NCBI GenBank assembly: GCA_938074135.1
Contig: CALJFL010000078.1
Coordinates: forward strand, 1 to 12,712
Origin: an uncultured Halieaceae bacterium
GTDB lineage: Bacteria > Pseudomonadota > Gammaproteobacteria > Pseudomonadales > Halieaceae
Direction of reading: 5' to 3'
Length of the DNA stretch: 12,712 bases
Part shown: positions 1-6,963 of the stretch, in pieces
How positions within the stretch are numbered: the stretch's first letter is position 1
Layout of the letters: every line of letters starts with the position of its first letter
The notes under the pieces: generated by a model
What the model was told of the DNA's origin: nothing
The model's input: only the letters and a program-made list of their open reading frames with translations
The model's database searches: none
Made by a program: the position numbers and the translations under genes

Positions 1-1
1 C

Positions 2-160
2 GAGGAAAAATACGGCAGTGGTGACACTTTCCCGGATACGCTGGAACGTGACCTGTCAGTTTTGGGGGAATTACTGGAATCGCGATTTGTGTTGGAAGAC
101 CAGCTGATCGCCGGCCTTCACAACACCCATCGACGCCAGGCGGAAAACCCGGCGCCGTGA
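2..160 (+). CDS. algQ: Rsd/AlgQ-family anti-sigma-70 regulator, C-terminal end (partial)
   Basis: Only the last 52 codons are inside the window; the reading frame is open from the left edge and ends at TGA 158-160. The peptide contains YGSGDTF, then ERDLSVLGELLESRFVLEDQ and LIAGLHNTHRRQ. The pattern of an acidic helix followed by LGELLExRFxLEDxLI is what I recall from the C-terminus of Rsd (E. coli) and AlgQ (Pseudomonas). Proteins of this family bind the primary sigma factor and shift RNA polymerase toward alternative sigma factors; AlgQ influences alginate and siderophore genes in Pseudomonas. The neighbouring FKBP gene is also next to algQ in Pseudomonas, which supports the call. The gene converges on the FKBP gene with only 7 bp between stop codons. 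The assignment rests on a short segment plus synteny. Confidence 0.72.
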   Translation, partial: EEKYGSGDTFPDTLERDLSVLGELLESRFVLEDQLIAGLHNTHRRQAENPAP

Positions 161-167
161 ACTTTGC

Positions 168-923
168 TTACTGTGCTGCCGGCGCCTCGGCAGCCGCTTC
201 CTCAGCCTGATTGGCAACAGCAATCAGCTCGACTTCAAACACCAGGGCGGCATTGGGTCCAATCATCTGACCTGCGCCGCCAGCACCGTAGCCCAGCTCC
301 GGTGGAATATAGAGTTTCCACTTGGAGCCCGCCGGCATCAGTTGCAGCGCCTCGGTCCAACCGGCAATCACCTGGCCAACACCAAAGCTCACGGTCTGGC
401 CACGGCTGTAGGAAGAATCGAACTCAGTACCATCGATGAGAGTGCCACGATAGTGCACTTCGACCGTATCATCGGCACCGGGAACGGGGCCTTCGCCAGC
501 TTCAACGATCTCGTACTGCAGGCCGGACTCGGTAACCACCACGCCCTCACGCGTCGCATTCTCGGCCAAAAAGGCCTCGGCAGCCGCCAGGTTGGTCGTA
601 GCGGCGGCAGCTTGCGCTTCCTGCTGCTGGGCGACTGCTTTCTCCTGGTAGCTCTGGAGTTCGGCTGTTATCTCTTCCTGGGTCAGACGCGGTTCCGAGC
701 CGTCCAGCGCATCGCTGATACCCGCGGCAAAAGCAGCCACGTCAATGGGCATACCCTCGGCAGCCATACGCTGACCAAGGCCCAGCGCCATGCCGTAGCT
801 GAGTCGTTGCTCGGATGTTTCCAGACTGACTTCCTCTGCTTCCGCAGGGGCCTGGCTTTGTTGGTTACAAGCTTGCAGGCCGACCACGGCGACCAGAGCA
901 AGCGGGAGGACAAATTTGTTCAT
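168..923 (-). CDS. FKBP-type peptidyl-prolyl cis-trans isomerase, lipoprotein (Mip/FkpA-like)
   Basis: The 251-residue product catalyses cis-trans isomerisation of X-Pro bonds in exported proteins. Residues 1-19 form a lipoprotein signal peptide with lipobox LQAC, giving a lipidated Cys19; Asn at +2 predicts outer-membrane sorting. Residues about 34-125 are the helical FkpA/Mip N-terminal dimerisation region (LSYGMALGLGQRM, later a Gln/Ala-rich helix). Residues about 137-236 are the FKBP domain, with HYRG (157-160), FDSS (168-171), SFGV (179-182), VIAGW (185-189), LGYG (210-213) and LVFEVELI (227-234), so the usual binding-pocket aromatic residues are present. The tail after 237 is low-complexity Ala/Glu. 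I chose ATG at 923 because GGAAG lies five bases upstream; an in-frame ATG at 935 would add four residues but has no such site. It is transcribed divergently from yheS. A corresponding gene sits beside algQ in Pseudomonas. Confidence 0.93.
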   Translation of the reverse strand: MNKFVLPLALVAVVGLQACNQQSQAPAEAEEVSLETSEQRLSYGMALGLGQRMAAEGMPIDVAAFAAGISDALDGSEPRLTQEEITAELQSYQEKAVAQQQEAQAAAATTNLAAAEAFLAENATREGVVVTESGLQYEIVEAGEGPVPGADDTVEVHYRGTLIDGTEFDSSYSRGQTVSFGVGQVIAGWTEALQLMPAGSKWKLYIPPELGYGAGGAGQMIGPNAALVFEVELIAVANQAEEAAAEAPAAQ

Positions 924-1010
924 AGTAGCTTCCATTTAACTTGGGATAAGGGCATGCAGCACACCCGATACACGGCGCCGGCTCGCTCTAAAAAAAGATA
1001 ATGGCCCCCT

Positions 1011-1032
1011 GCGTCACAGTATTCTGTAACGC
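1011..1032. promoter_or_regulatory. Imperfect inverted repeat in the FKBP/yheS divergent intergenic region
   Basis: The 22 bases read GCGT-C-ACAG-TATT-CTGT-A-ACGC: nine symmetric positions with one mismatch around a TATT centre. It lies about 88 bp upstream of the FKBP start and 147 bp upstream of the yheS start. On the FKBP strand a run of seven T residues (991-997) follows 13 bases after the repeat. A two-fold symmetric site of this size between divergent genes suits a regulator operator; an RNA hairpin is the alternative. No family of regulator is recognised. The rest of the 924-1178 intergenic region holds the yheS -10 box and nothing else I can support. Confidence 0.35.
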
Positions 1033-1162
1033 CAGGCAGGTCAGTCGCTGGTAACTCAAGAGCGAAGCGGTCGCGATGGGAACGAATAGTACTATCCCAC
1101 GCAGGTGTTGTGCCACCCCTGGGGCGACGCTGATCTGTCTGGTGGCAACTGGTGGCAGCGGG

Positions 1163-1168
1163 TAGAAT
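1163..1168 (+). promoter_or_regulatory. -10 box (TAGAAT) immediately upstream of yheS
   Basis: TAGAAT matches the sigma70 -10 consensus at five of six positions. Only ten bases (CCGCCCCCTG) separate it from the ATG at 1179, so transcription would start at, or within a few bases of, the start codon. No convincing -35 is seen (TGGTGG at 1140-1145 is poor). The bases after the -10 are a run of G/C, a discriminator type associated with ppGpp/DksA-responsive promoters. Confidence 0.5.
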
Positions 1169-1178
1169 CCGCCCCCTG

Positions 1179-3062
1179 ATGATTATTCTAAGCCAAATTA
1201 GCCTGCGCCGTGGCAGTAAACTGCTGCTGCAAAACGCCGATATCACCATCCAGCCCGGCCAGCGGCTGGCACTTATCGGTGCCAATGGTAGCGGCAAGAC
1301 CAGCCTGTTTGCGCTTTTACTGGGCGAACTGGGAGCCGACAGCGGCACCATCCAGGGGATGAACAACCTGCGGTTGGCGCATATGGCCCAGGAGGTATCC
1401 ACCACCTCGCTGGCGGCGGGTGAGTACGTCCTGCGCGGTGACAGCCGCCTTGCTGAGCTGCGCGACCAGTTGGCGACACTGGAAGCGGCCGAGAACTTCG
1501 AGGGTGCAGCAGCGGTACACACACAGCTGGAAGAGATCGACGGCTACAGCGCCGAACGCCGGGTGGATCGTTTGCTGCAGGGCCTGGGTTTTGCCGAGGG
1601 CGCCTCCGCCAGACCCGTCGCTGATTTCTCAGGTGGCTGGCGCATTCGCCTCAATCTGGCCAGGGCCCTGATGACACCCTCAGATATCCTGCTGCTCGAT
1701 GAACCGACCAACCACCTCGATCTGGACGCAACACTGTGGCTGCAGCAGTGGCTGCAGGCTTACCCGGGTACGTTGCTGATGATTTCCCACGACCGGGATT
1801 TCATCGACGCGACCTGCGAGCGCATCCTGCAGATCGAACACCAGCAACTGCACGGATTTCGCGGCAATTACTCTGACTTTGAGCAACAACGGGCTGAACG
1901 ACTGGCCAACCAGCAGGCCAGTTACGAGAAGCAGCAACGCCGGATCGCCGAGATCGATGACTTTGTTCGTCGCTTCCGCTACAAGGCAACCAAGGCAAAA
2001 CAGGCCCAGAGCCGGCTGAAAGAACTGGAGCGCATGCAGAAGCTCGCCCCGGCACATATCGACTCGCCCTTTGATTTCAATTTCAAGCCGGCAGGTAAAA
2101 CCAGCGATCCAATCCTGTTACTGAATGACGCCTGCATCGGCTACGGCGAGCAACCGGTCCTGGAGAAGGTGTCGGTGGCCCTGCGGCCAGGTACCCGGCT
2201 GGGACTACTGGGCAAAAATGGCGCCGGTAAAACAAGCTTACTGAAATCACTGGTGGGCGAATTGCCCCTGATGGCCGGCCGACGGGTACCGGGTGAGCAC
2301 TGTCGTGTCGGCTATTTCGACCAACAGCAGTTGGAAGTGCTGAACCTTGAGGCCAGCGCGGCCCTGCACCTGCAGCGGGTAACGCCGGACGCCAGGGAAC
2401 AGGACATCCTTGATTTCCTGGGTGGTTTCAACTTTCGCGGCGATGGCGCCACCAGCCCGATAGCGCCTTTCTCCGGCGGTGAAAAGGCTCGACTGGCGCT
2501 CGCCCTGGTCGTCTGGCAAGAGCCCAACCTGTTGGTACTCGACGAACCGACCAACCATCTCGATCTCGACATGCGACACGCTATGGAGGTTGCCCTGCAG
2601 GGCTTTGACGGCGCCCTCATCCTGGTAAGTCACGACCGCCACATGTTGCGCAACACTGTCGAGGAGCTACTGCTGGTGCACGATGGCCGGGTGGAGGAAT
2701 ACAACGAGGATCTGGCCACCTACGAAAAGTGGATCCTCGGCAGCTTTAACACTGGCAGCAGCGAGGCTGCTCCGTCCGGCGACAACAGTCGGCGTGAAAA
2801 GCGACAACAGGCCGCCGCCGCCCGCGCCAGACTGAAACCCATGCGGCAACAGCTCAAGAGCGTCGAAAACGAAATGGAATCACTGGAAGTAGCGCTGGAG
2901 GCCATGGAAACCCGCCTGGCATCAGCCGACTTATATGAGGCGCAGGCCCGTGATGAACTTGCCGCGCTGGTGCAAAGCCAGGGAGAAATGAAGTCCCGCT
3001 CTGCAGCGCTTGAGGAACAGTGGCTGGAATTGCAGCAGACCATTGAGGATCTCAGCGACTGA
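1179..3062 (+). CDS. yheS: ABC-F family ATPase, YheS-type
   Basis: The 627-residue product has two ATP-binding cassettes and no membrane domain, as in ABC-F proteins, which act on the ribosome rather than in transport. First cassette: Walker A GANGSGKTS (34-42), signature SGGW (151-154), Walker B LLLDEP with Asp174/Glu175 and the ABC-F-typical TNHLDLD. A basic, Gln/Arg-rich linker follows, corresponding to the P-site tRNA interaction region. Second cassette: Walker A GKNGAGKTS (345-353), signature SGGE (432-435), Walker B with Asp455/Glu456. Residues about 540-627 are a charged C-terminal coiled coil as in YheS. Length compares with about 637 in E. coli. I chose ATG 1179 because MIILSQISLRRG aligns with the E. 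coli N-terminus; an upstream frame would add nine unlike residues. No Shine-Dalgarno sequence precedes it. The 3' end overlaps the convergent GIY-YIG gene by 11 bp. Confidence 0.93.
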   Translation: MIILSQISLRRGSKLLLQNADITIQPGQRLALIGANGSGKTSLFALLLGELGADSGTIQGMNNLRLAHMAQEVSTTSLAAGEYVLRGDSRLAELRDQLATLEAAENFEGAAAVHTQLEEIDGYSAERRVDRLLQGLGFAEGASARPVADFSGGWRIRLNLARALMTPSDILLLDEPTNHLDLDATLWLQQWLQAYPGTLLMISHDRDFIDATCERILQIEHQQLHGFRGNYSDFEQQRAERLANQQASYEKQQRRIAEIDDFVRRFRYKATKAKQAQSRLKELERMQKLAPAHIDSPFDFNFKPAGKTSDPILLLNDACIGYGEQPVLEKVSVALRPGTRLGLLGKNGAGKTSLLKSLVGELPLMAGRRVPGEHCRVGYFDQQQLEVLNLEASAALHLQRVTPDAREQDILDFLGGFNFRGDGATSPIAPFSGGEKARLALALVVWQEPNLLVLDEPTNHLDLDMRHAMEVALQGFDGALILVSHDRHMLRNTVEELLLVHDGRVEEYNEDLATYEKWILGSFNTGSSEAAPSGDNSRREKRQQAAAARARLKPMRQQLKSVENEMESLEVALEAMETRLASADLYEAQARDELAALVQSQGEMKSRSAALEEQWLELQQTIEDLSD

Positions 3063-3309
3063 CCAGCTCCAGCTTGGCCTGTCGCGACAGTCGCTTTATG
3101 GCAATCTCCTGCTGCAGGGCTGCGCTGTGGCCTTCGACGGCAAGCGACCATAGCAGGGTGACCGGCCGGCGGCCTCGCGTGTATTTCGGGCCGCCGACCA
3201 ACTCGCCATTATGCTGGCGCAGGCGACGTGGCAGATCCCTGGCAATACCCGTATAGAGGCTGTCATCGGCGCAACGCAGTATATATACATGCCACCCGGC
3301 CTCGCTCAT
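3052..3309 (-). CDS. Small GIY-YIG domain protein (YhbQ/UPF0213 family)
   Basis: The 85-residue product is essentially one GIY-YIG nuclease-fold domain. Residues 8-10 (VYI) stand for GIY and residues 19-21 (YTG) for YIG, spaced as in YhbQ; the following RDLPRRLRQHN carries the conserved Arg and the His/Asn pair. KYTRGRRPVTLLW and a basic C-terminal helix (EIAIKRLSRQAK) complete the domain. Such single-domain proteins are common in Proteobacteria; a DNA-structure or repair nuclease activity has been proposed, but the physiological role is not settled. The ATG at 3309 lacks a strong ribosome site of its own and is overlapped (ATGA) by the stop of a 22-codon reading frame. A TATAAA hexamer on this strand (3405-3410) could be a -10 box but has no good -35. 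The stop lies inside the end of yheS. Confidence 0.85.
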   Translation of the reverse strand: MSEAGWHVYILRCADDSLYTGIARDLPRRLRQHNGELVGGPKYTRGRRPVTLLWSLAVEGHSAALQQEIAIKRLSRQAKLELVSR

Positions 3310-3374
3310 TTCAGGCTCGCTGTTGCTGACGCCAACCCAAGTGGCGGCCTGGTCGTTACTGCGTAAACGGTCAT
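3306..3374 (-). CDS. Possible 22-codon leader ORF overlapping the GIY-YIG start
   Basis: ATG at 3374 opens a frame of 22 codons (MTVYAVTTRPPLGLASATAS plus LK) whose TGA shares ATGA with the downstream start at 3309. An AGGAAGG sequence lies ten bases before the ATG, a better ribosome site than the one before the GIY-YIG gene itself. This arrangement would allow translational coupling. No homology is recognised and a 22-codon frame can occur by chance, so it is offered as a candidate only. Confidence 0.25.
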   Translation of the reverse strand: MTVYAVTTRPPLGLASATASLK

Positions 3375-3453
3375 CAGGGTTTCACCTTCCTGCCAGGGCG
3401 AATTTTTATAGCGTACCGGACTATCAGCATATCGAAAAACTCTAGCTTTAACG

Positions 3454-3481
3454 TTGAGTAGACTGACGCCGGTGGTATGAT
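3454..3481 (+). promoter_or_regulatory. Sigma70-type promoter of trxA
   Basis: TTGAGT (3454-3459) and TATGAT (3476-3481) are separated by 16 bases; four and five of six positions match consensus. Transcription would start near 3488, giving a leader of about 46 nt before the trxA ATG at 3534. The bases following the -10 are G/C-rich (TTGCC is followed by GTCCCG). Confidence 0.6.
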
Positions 3482-3533
3482 TGCCGTCCCGAATCCATGC
3501 GGACTACCTCCGCATAAGCGAGTGGAGAGAACA

Positions 3534-3860
3534 ATGAGCGACCAAATCGTACACGTTACCGACTCAACATTTGACGAGGAAGTGTTAAATTCCGACACCC
3601 CCGTACTGGTGGATTTCTGGGCCGAGTGGTGCGGACCCTGCAAAATGATTGCACCGGTACTGGATGAAATTGCCGCTGAATACAATGGCAAGTTAAAAGT
3701 GTGCAAGGTTGACGTCGACGCCAACCCTGAAATACCGCCCAAGTTCGGTATTCGCGGTATTCCCACCCTGATCGTGTTCAAGGGCGGTAACGCCGAGGCC
3801 ACCAAGGTGGGCGCCCTGTCCAAGACTCAACTGACTGAATTCGTCCAGGAAGTCATCTGA
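3534..3860 (+). CDS. trxA: Thioredoxin 1
   Basis: The 108-residue cytoplasmic protein has the standard thioredoxin length and fold. The redox site WCGPCK has Cys33 and Cys36, with the buried acid Asp27 (VDFWAEW) and the cis-proline Pro77 in [12 protein letters not shown]. It reduces protein disulfides using electrons from thioredoxin reductase. A Shine-Dalgarno GGAG at 3524-3527 lies six bases before the ATG and decides the start; an upstream in-frame ATG at 3477 overlaps the -10 box and is rejected. A third cysteine at position 57 (KVCKVDVD) replaces the small residue of E. coli TrxA. It is followed by rho on the same strand, as in Pseudomonas and E. coli, but with a 250-bp gap containing its own promoter signals. 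Confidence 0.97.
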   Translation: MSDQIVHVTDSTFDEEVLNSDTPVLVDFWAEWCGPCKMIAPVLDEIAAEYNGKLKVCKVDVDANPEIPPKFGIRGIPTLIVFKGGNAEATKVGALSKTQLTEFVQEVI

Positions 3861-3867
3861 TAAGCCC

Positions 3868-3891
3868 GGGGGCAGCTGTCAGCCAGCCCCC
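3868..3891 (+). terminator. G/C hairpin after trxA (weak terminator candidate)
   Basis: GGGGGC (3868-3873) pairs with GCCCCC (3886-3891) across a 12-base loop, starting seven bases after the trxA stop. A second small stem, ACCGC/GCGGT (3894-3898 with 3905-3909), follows. Neither has a T tract, so this is not a canonical intrinsic terminator; it may protect the 3' end or pause polymerase. Confidence 0.3.
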
Positions 3892-3934
3892 TAACCGCTC
3901 TGTTGCGGTACTCCCTGAATCGCCCAAAAAGCGG

Positions 3935-3963
3935 TAGACGCGTCCAACCGGGCATGCTACATT
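3935..3963 (+). promoter_or_regulatory. Candidate promoter and long leader of rho
   Basis: TAGACG (3935-3940) and TACATT (3958-3963) are spaced by 17 bases, and a TG one base before the -10 makes it an extended -10 site. A start near 3970 would give a leader of about 140 nt before rho. The leader (3970-4110) is more A/T-rich than its surroundings, contains no ATG before the rho start and has no obvious Shine-Dalgarno before it. In E. coli rho expression is autoregulated by Rho-dependent termination in a long leader, so a long unstructured leader fits, but this is inference. Confidence 0.38.
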
Positions 3964-4110
3964 CCCAACCGTTGCGCAACCCTGTGCCACAATAATAACC
4001 CTACTATCCAAATACAAAAGCAGTCTGCATAGCCCACTGTTGGCATTACCAACCGGCCTCCACGTTGATATTTCTTTTTATTTGCTAAACCCACACACCA
4101 GAATTTTCTT

Positions 4111-5379
4111 ATGAATCTGACCGACCTGAAAACCAAATCTACCCAGGAACTGATCGACATTGCCAAGGAGATCGGCCTGGATAACATGGCGCGCTCCCGC
4201 AAGCAGGACATCATTTTTGCGATCCTGAAGCGGCACGCCAAAAGCGGGGAGGACATCTACGGAGATGGCGTCCTTGAGATACTCCAGGACGGTTTCGGTT
4301 TTCTGAGATCCGCCGAAGGCTCCTACCTTGCCGGGCCTGACGACATCTATGTTTCACCCAGTCAGATCAGACGCTTCAACCTGCGCACCGGCGATACCAT
4401 TACCGGCAAGATACGGCCGCCAAAGGACTCCGAGCGTTACTTTGCACTGCTCAAAGTCGACGAAGTTAATTTCAACAAGCCTGAAAACTCCAAACACAAG
4501 ATACTGTTTGAAAACCTGACCCCGCTGTTTCCCGACGAGCGTCTGACCCTTGAAAAAGGTAATGGCAGCTCTGAGGATCTTACCGGCAGGATTATTGACC
4601 TGGTGGCGCCGATCGGCAAAGGTCAGCGCGGCCTGCTGGTGGCGCCCCCCAAGGCTGGTAAGACCATCATGATGCAAAGCATCGCCCAGTCGATTATCAG
4701 CAACAATCCGGAGTGCGACATTATCGTGCTGCTCATCGATGAGCGACCGGAGGAAGTGACCGAGATGCAACGATCGGTAGGCGCTCGCGGAGCCGAGGTA
4801 GTGGCATCAACATTCGACGAGCCGCCTTCGCGCCACGTGCAGGTCGCCGAAATGGTGATCGAGAAAGCCAAGCGCCTGGTGGAGCACAAACGCGATGTGG
4901 TCATTCTACTGGACTCCATCACGCGACTGGCGCGCGCTTATAACACTGTTATACCAAGTTCAGGCAAGGTACTGACCGGTGGTGTCGACGCCCACGCCCT
5001 GGAACGTCCCAAGCGTTTTTTCGGCGCGGCCCGCAACATCGAGGAAGGCGGCAGTCTGTCGATCATCGCCACCGCCCTGATCGATACCGGCTCCAAAATG
5101 GACGAGGTTATCTACGAAGAATTCAAGGGTACCGGTAACGCCGAACTGCACCTGGACCGCAAGGTCGCCGAGAAGCGCGTCTACCCGGCGATCAATATTC
5201 GCCGCTCCGGTACCCGCCGCGAGGAGTTGCTGACCGGCGAAGAAGAACTGCAACGGATGTGGATTTTGCGCAAGCTGCTGCACGGCATGGAAGACCTGCC
5301 AGCGATTGAATTCTTGCTCGACCGTCTCAAAGACACCAAGACCAATGAGGAGTTCTTCCTCTCCATGAAGCGCAAGTAA
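4111..5379 (+). CDS. rho: Transcription termination factor Rho
   Basis: The 422-residue product is the hexameric RNA-dependent ATPase that ends transcription at Rho-dependent sites. The N-terminal helix bundle is residues 1-47. The primary RNA-binding OSB fold carries RNP1-like DGFGFLR (about 60-66) and the stretch [14 protein letters not shown]. The ATPase core has Walker A PPKAGKT (about 179-185), the catalytic acid in [10 protein letters not shown] (Glu211), Walker [11 protein letters not shown], the Q-loop [12 protein letters not shown] and the R-loop EEFKGTGN. It aligns with E. coli Rho (419 residues) without gaps except for three extra residues at about 224-228 ([10 protein letters not shown] against LVKGEVV), close to Met219 of the bicyclomycin/ATP pocket. 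The ATG at 4111 gives MNLTDLK, matching the family start, although no Shine-Dalgarno is visible. Confidence 0.98.
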   Translation: MNLTDLKTKSTQELIDIAKEIGLDNMARSRKQDIIFAILKRHAKSGEDIYGDGVLEILQDGFGFLRSAEGSYLAGPDDIYVSPSQIRRFNLRTGDTITGKIRPPKDSERYFALLKVDEVNFNKPENSKHKILFENLTPLFPDERLTLEKGNGSSEDLTGRIIDLVAPIGKGQRGLLVAPPKAGKTIMMQSIAQSIISNNPECDIIVLLIDERPEEVTEMQRSVGARGAEVVASTFDEPPSRHVQVAEMVIEKAKRLVEHKRDVVILLDSITRLARAYNTVIPSSGKVLTGGVDAHALERPKRFFGAARNIEEGGSLSIIATALIDTGSKMDEVIYEEFKGTGNAELHLDRKVAEKRVYPAINIRRSGTRREELLTGEEELQRMWILRKLLHGMEDLPAIEFLLDRLKDTKTNEEFFLSMKRK

Positions 5380-5390
5380 CACCCTCTCCC

Positions 5391-5420
5391 TCACGCAGTG
5401 GTGCTTTCACCGCTGCGTGA
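5391..5420. terminator. Strong 13-bp hairpin between rho and ubiD
   Basis: The arms TCACGCAGTGGTG and CACCGCTGCGTGA pair over 13 positions (one T-G wobble) around a CTTT loop, starting 12 bases after the rho stop. There is no T tract on either strand, so it is not a standard intrinsic terminator. It covers the place where a -35 for ubiD would lie (the -10 is at 5426-5431), so it could be an operator, an mRNA 3' end stabiliser or a terminator that depends on other factors. Confidence 0.5.
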
Positions 5421-5425
5421 CACGC

Positions 5426-5431
5426 TATACT
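5426..5431 (+). promoter_or_regulatory. Candidate -10 box of ubiD
   Basis: TATACT matches the sigma70 -10 at five of six positions and lies 31 bases before the GTG start. A -35 is poor (CTTTCA at 5404-5409, 16-base spacing) and would fall in the loop and descending arm of the hairpin at 5391-5420. Confidence 0.35.
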
Positions 5432-5462
5432 GTGTCATTCAATTCATGATGGAACAGTCACT

Positions 5463-6959
5463 GTGGCAATAGAATACTCCGACTTGCGCGAATTTATCGC
5501 CGCCCTGGAAAAGCGCGGTGAACTCAAGCGCATCACTGTCGAGGTTGATCCAAAGCTGGAGATGACAGAGATAGCCGATCGCACCTTGCGGGCCGGCGGG
5601 CCGGCGCTCCTGTTTGAGAATCCAAAGGGCTACAACACCCCGGTGCTAGCCAACCTTTTTGGTACCGAGCAACGTGTCGCGCTCGGCATGGGTGCCGACG
5701 ATGTGTCGGCGCTGCGCGAGATAGGCGAGCTGCTGGCCTACCTGCGCCAGCCCGATCCTCCTAAAGGTATGCGTGACGCCATCGACAAGGCGCCCATTCT
5801 CAAGCAGGTCATGAACATGGGGCCTAAAACGGTGCGCAACCCGCCCTGCCAGTTTCATGTCCGACAGGGCGACGACGTCGACCTCCATGAACTTCCGATT
5901 CAAACCTGCTGGCCCGGTGATGCCGGGCCGCTGGTTACCTGGCCACTGGTGATTACGCGCGGGCCGAATAAGGAGCGACAAAACCTGGGCATTTACCGCA
6001 TGCAGCTGATTGGTCGCAACAAGCTGATTATGCGCTGGCTATCGCACCGTGGTGGGGCACTGGATTTTCGCGACTGGCAACTACAGCATCCCGGCGAACC
6101 TTATCCGGTCGCGGTCGCACTCGGTGCCGACCCGGCAACAACCCTTGGCGCGGTGACCCCGGTGCCAGACTCACTGTCTGAATACGCCTTTGCCGGCCTG
6201 CTCAGGGGCCGCAAGACCGAGGTCGCTGACTGCATCACGCCCCTGTGCCAACAACAGCAACTGAAGGTACCGGCTACCGCCGAATACATTCTCGAGGGCT
6301 ACCTAGCCCCGGGAGAACTGGCCGACGAAGGGCCATTCGGAGACCACACCGGTTACTACAACGAGGTCGAGCAGTTCCCGGTATTTACCGTCGAGGCAAT
6401 CACCACCCGCGAGGCGCCGATCTACCACAGCACCTACACCGGCAGGCCACCTGACGAGCCGGCGATACTGGGCGTGGCGTTGAATGAAGTCTTCGTGCCC
6501 CTGCTGAAAAAGCAGTTTCCGGAGATCACCGACTTTTACCTGCCACCGGAAGGCTGCTCCTATCGGATGGCTGTGGTCACCATGCGCAAGGAGTATCCGG
6601 GACACGCCAAGCGGGTCATGCTGGGTATCTGGTCATTCCTGCGCCAGTTCATGTATACAAAATTTATCATTGTCACCGACGAAGACGTCAACGCCCGCGA
6701 CTGGAAAGATGTCGTCTGGGCAATGACCACCCGCATGGACCCGAGACGCGACTCGGTGTTTATCGACAACACGCCGATAGATTACCTGGATTTCGCATCG
6801 CCGGTAGGCGGCCTGGGCTCGAAGGTGGGCTTCGACGCTACCAACAAATGGCCGGGAGAGACCGACCGCGAATGGGGGACACCGATCGCCATGGACGAAG
6901 CGACCTGCGCCAGGGTCGACGAAATATGGGACCAGTTAGGGTTGTCCGGGGAAGACTGA
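5463..6959 (+). CDS. ubiD: 3-polyprenyl-4-hydroxybenzoate carboxy-lyase UbiD
   Basis: The 498-residue enzyme decarboxylates 3-octaprenyl-4-hydroxybenzoate in ubiquinone synthesis, using prenylated FMN supplied by UbiX. It matches E. coli UbiD (497 residues) along its length: [24 protein letters not shown] N-terminus, NLGIYR (Arg179) and [14 protein letters not shown] in the cofactor-binding part, [18 protein letters not shown], the acid-rich active-site stretch [14 protein letters not shown] with Glu289, then [38 protein letters not shown] and the DATNKWPGE segment near the end. The start is GTG at 5463; nearby ATGs at 5446 and 5449 are out of frame, and a weak GGAAC lies before it. It follows rho on the same strand but with its own -10 box. 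Its stop is four bases from the stop of convergent hemY. Confidence 0.97.
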   Translation: MAIEYSDLREFIAALEKRGELKRITVEVDPKLEMTEIADRTLRAGGPALLFENPKGYNTPVLANLFGTEQRVALGMGADDVSALREIGELLAYLRQPDPPKGMRDAIDKAPILKQVMNMGPKTVRNPPCQFHVRQGDDVDLHELPIQTCWPGDAGPLVTWPLVITRGPNKERQNLGIYRMQLIGRNKLIMRWLSHRGGALDFRDWQLQHPGEPYPVAVALGADPATTLGAVTPVPDSLSEYAFAGLLRGRKTEVADCITPLCQQQQLKVPATAEYILEGYLAPGELADEGPFGDHTGYYNEVEQFPVFTVEAITTREAPIYHSTYTGRPPDEPAILGVALNEVFVPLLKKQFPEITDFYLPPEGCSYRMAVVTMRKEYPGHAKRVMLGIWSFLRQFMYTKFIIVTDEDVNARDWKDVVWAMTTRMDPRRDSVFIDNTPIDYLDFASPVGGLGSKVGFDATNKWPGETDREWGTPIAMDEATCARVDEIWDQLGLSGED

Positions 6960-6963
6960 GCGC

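Noticed and set aside
184..766. Repeated sequence GCCTCGGCAGCCGC (184-197 and 574-587, shorter version near 754)
   Set aside because: It falls in Ala/Glu-rich coding stretches of the FKBP lipoprotein and is explained by codon repetition, not by a repeat element.
342..1001. 219-codon plus-strand reading frame opposite the FKBP gene
   Set aside because: It is antisense to a well-supported lipoprotein gene, shows no family motif, and its length follows from the G/C-rich third positions of the opposite strand.
3868..3891. Strong intrinsic terminator after trxA
   Set aside because: The stem is G/C-rich but the loop is long and no T tract follows, so it is listed only as a weak candidate.
3957..4256. 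99-codon minus-strand frame between trxA and rho
   Set aside because: Most of it is antisense to the rho N-terminus and there is no ribosome site or recognisable domain.
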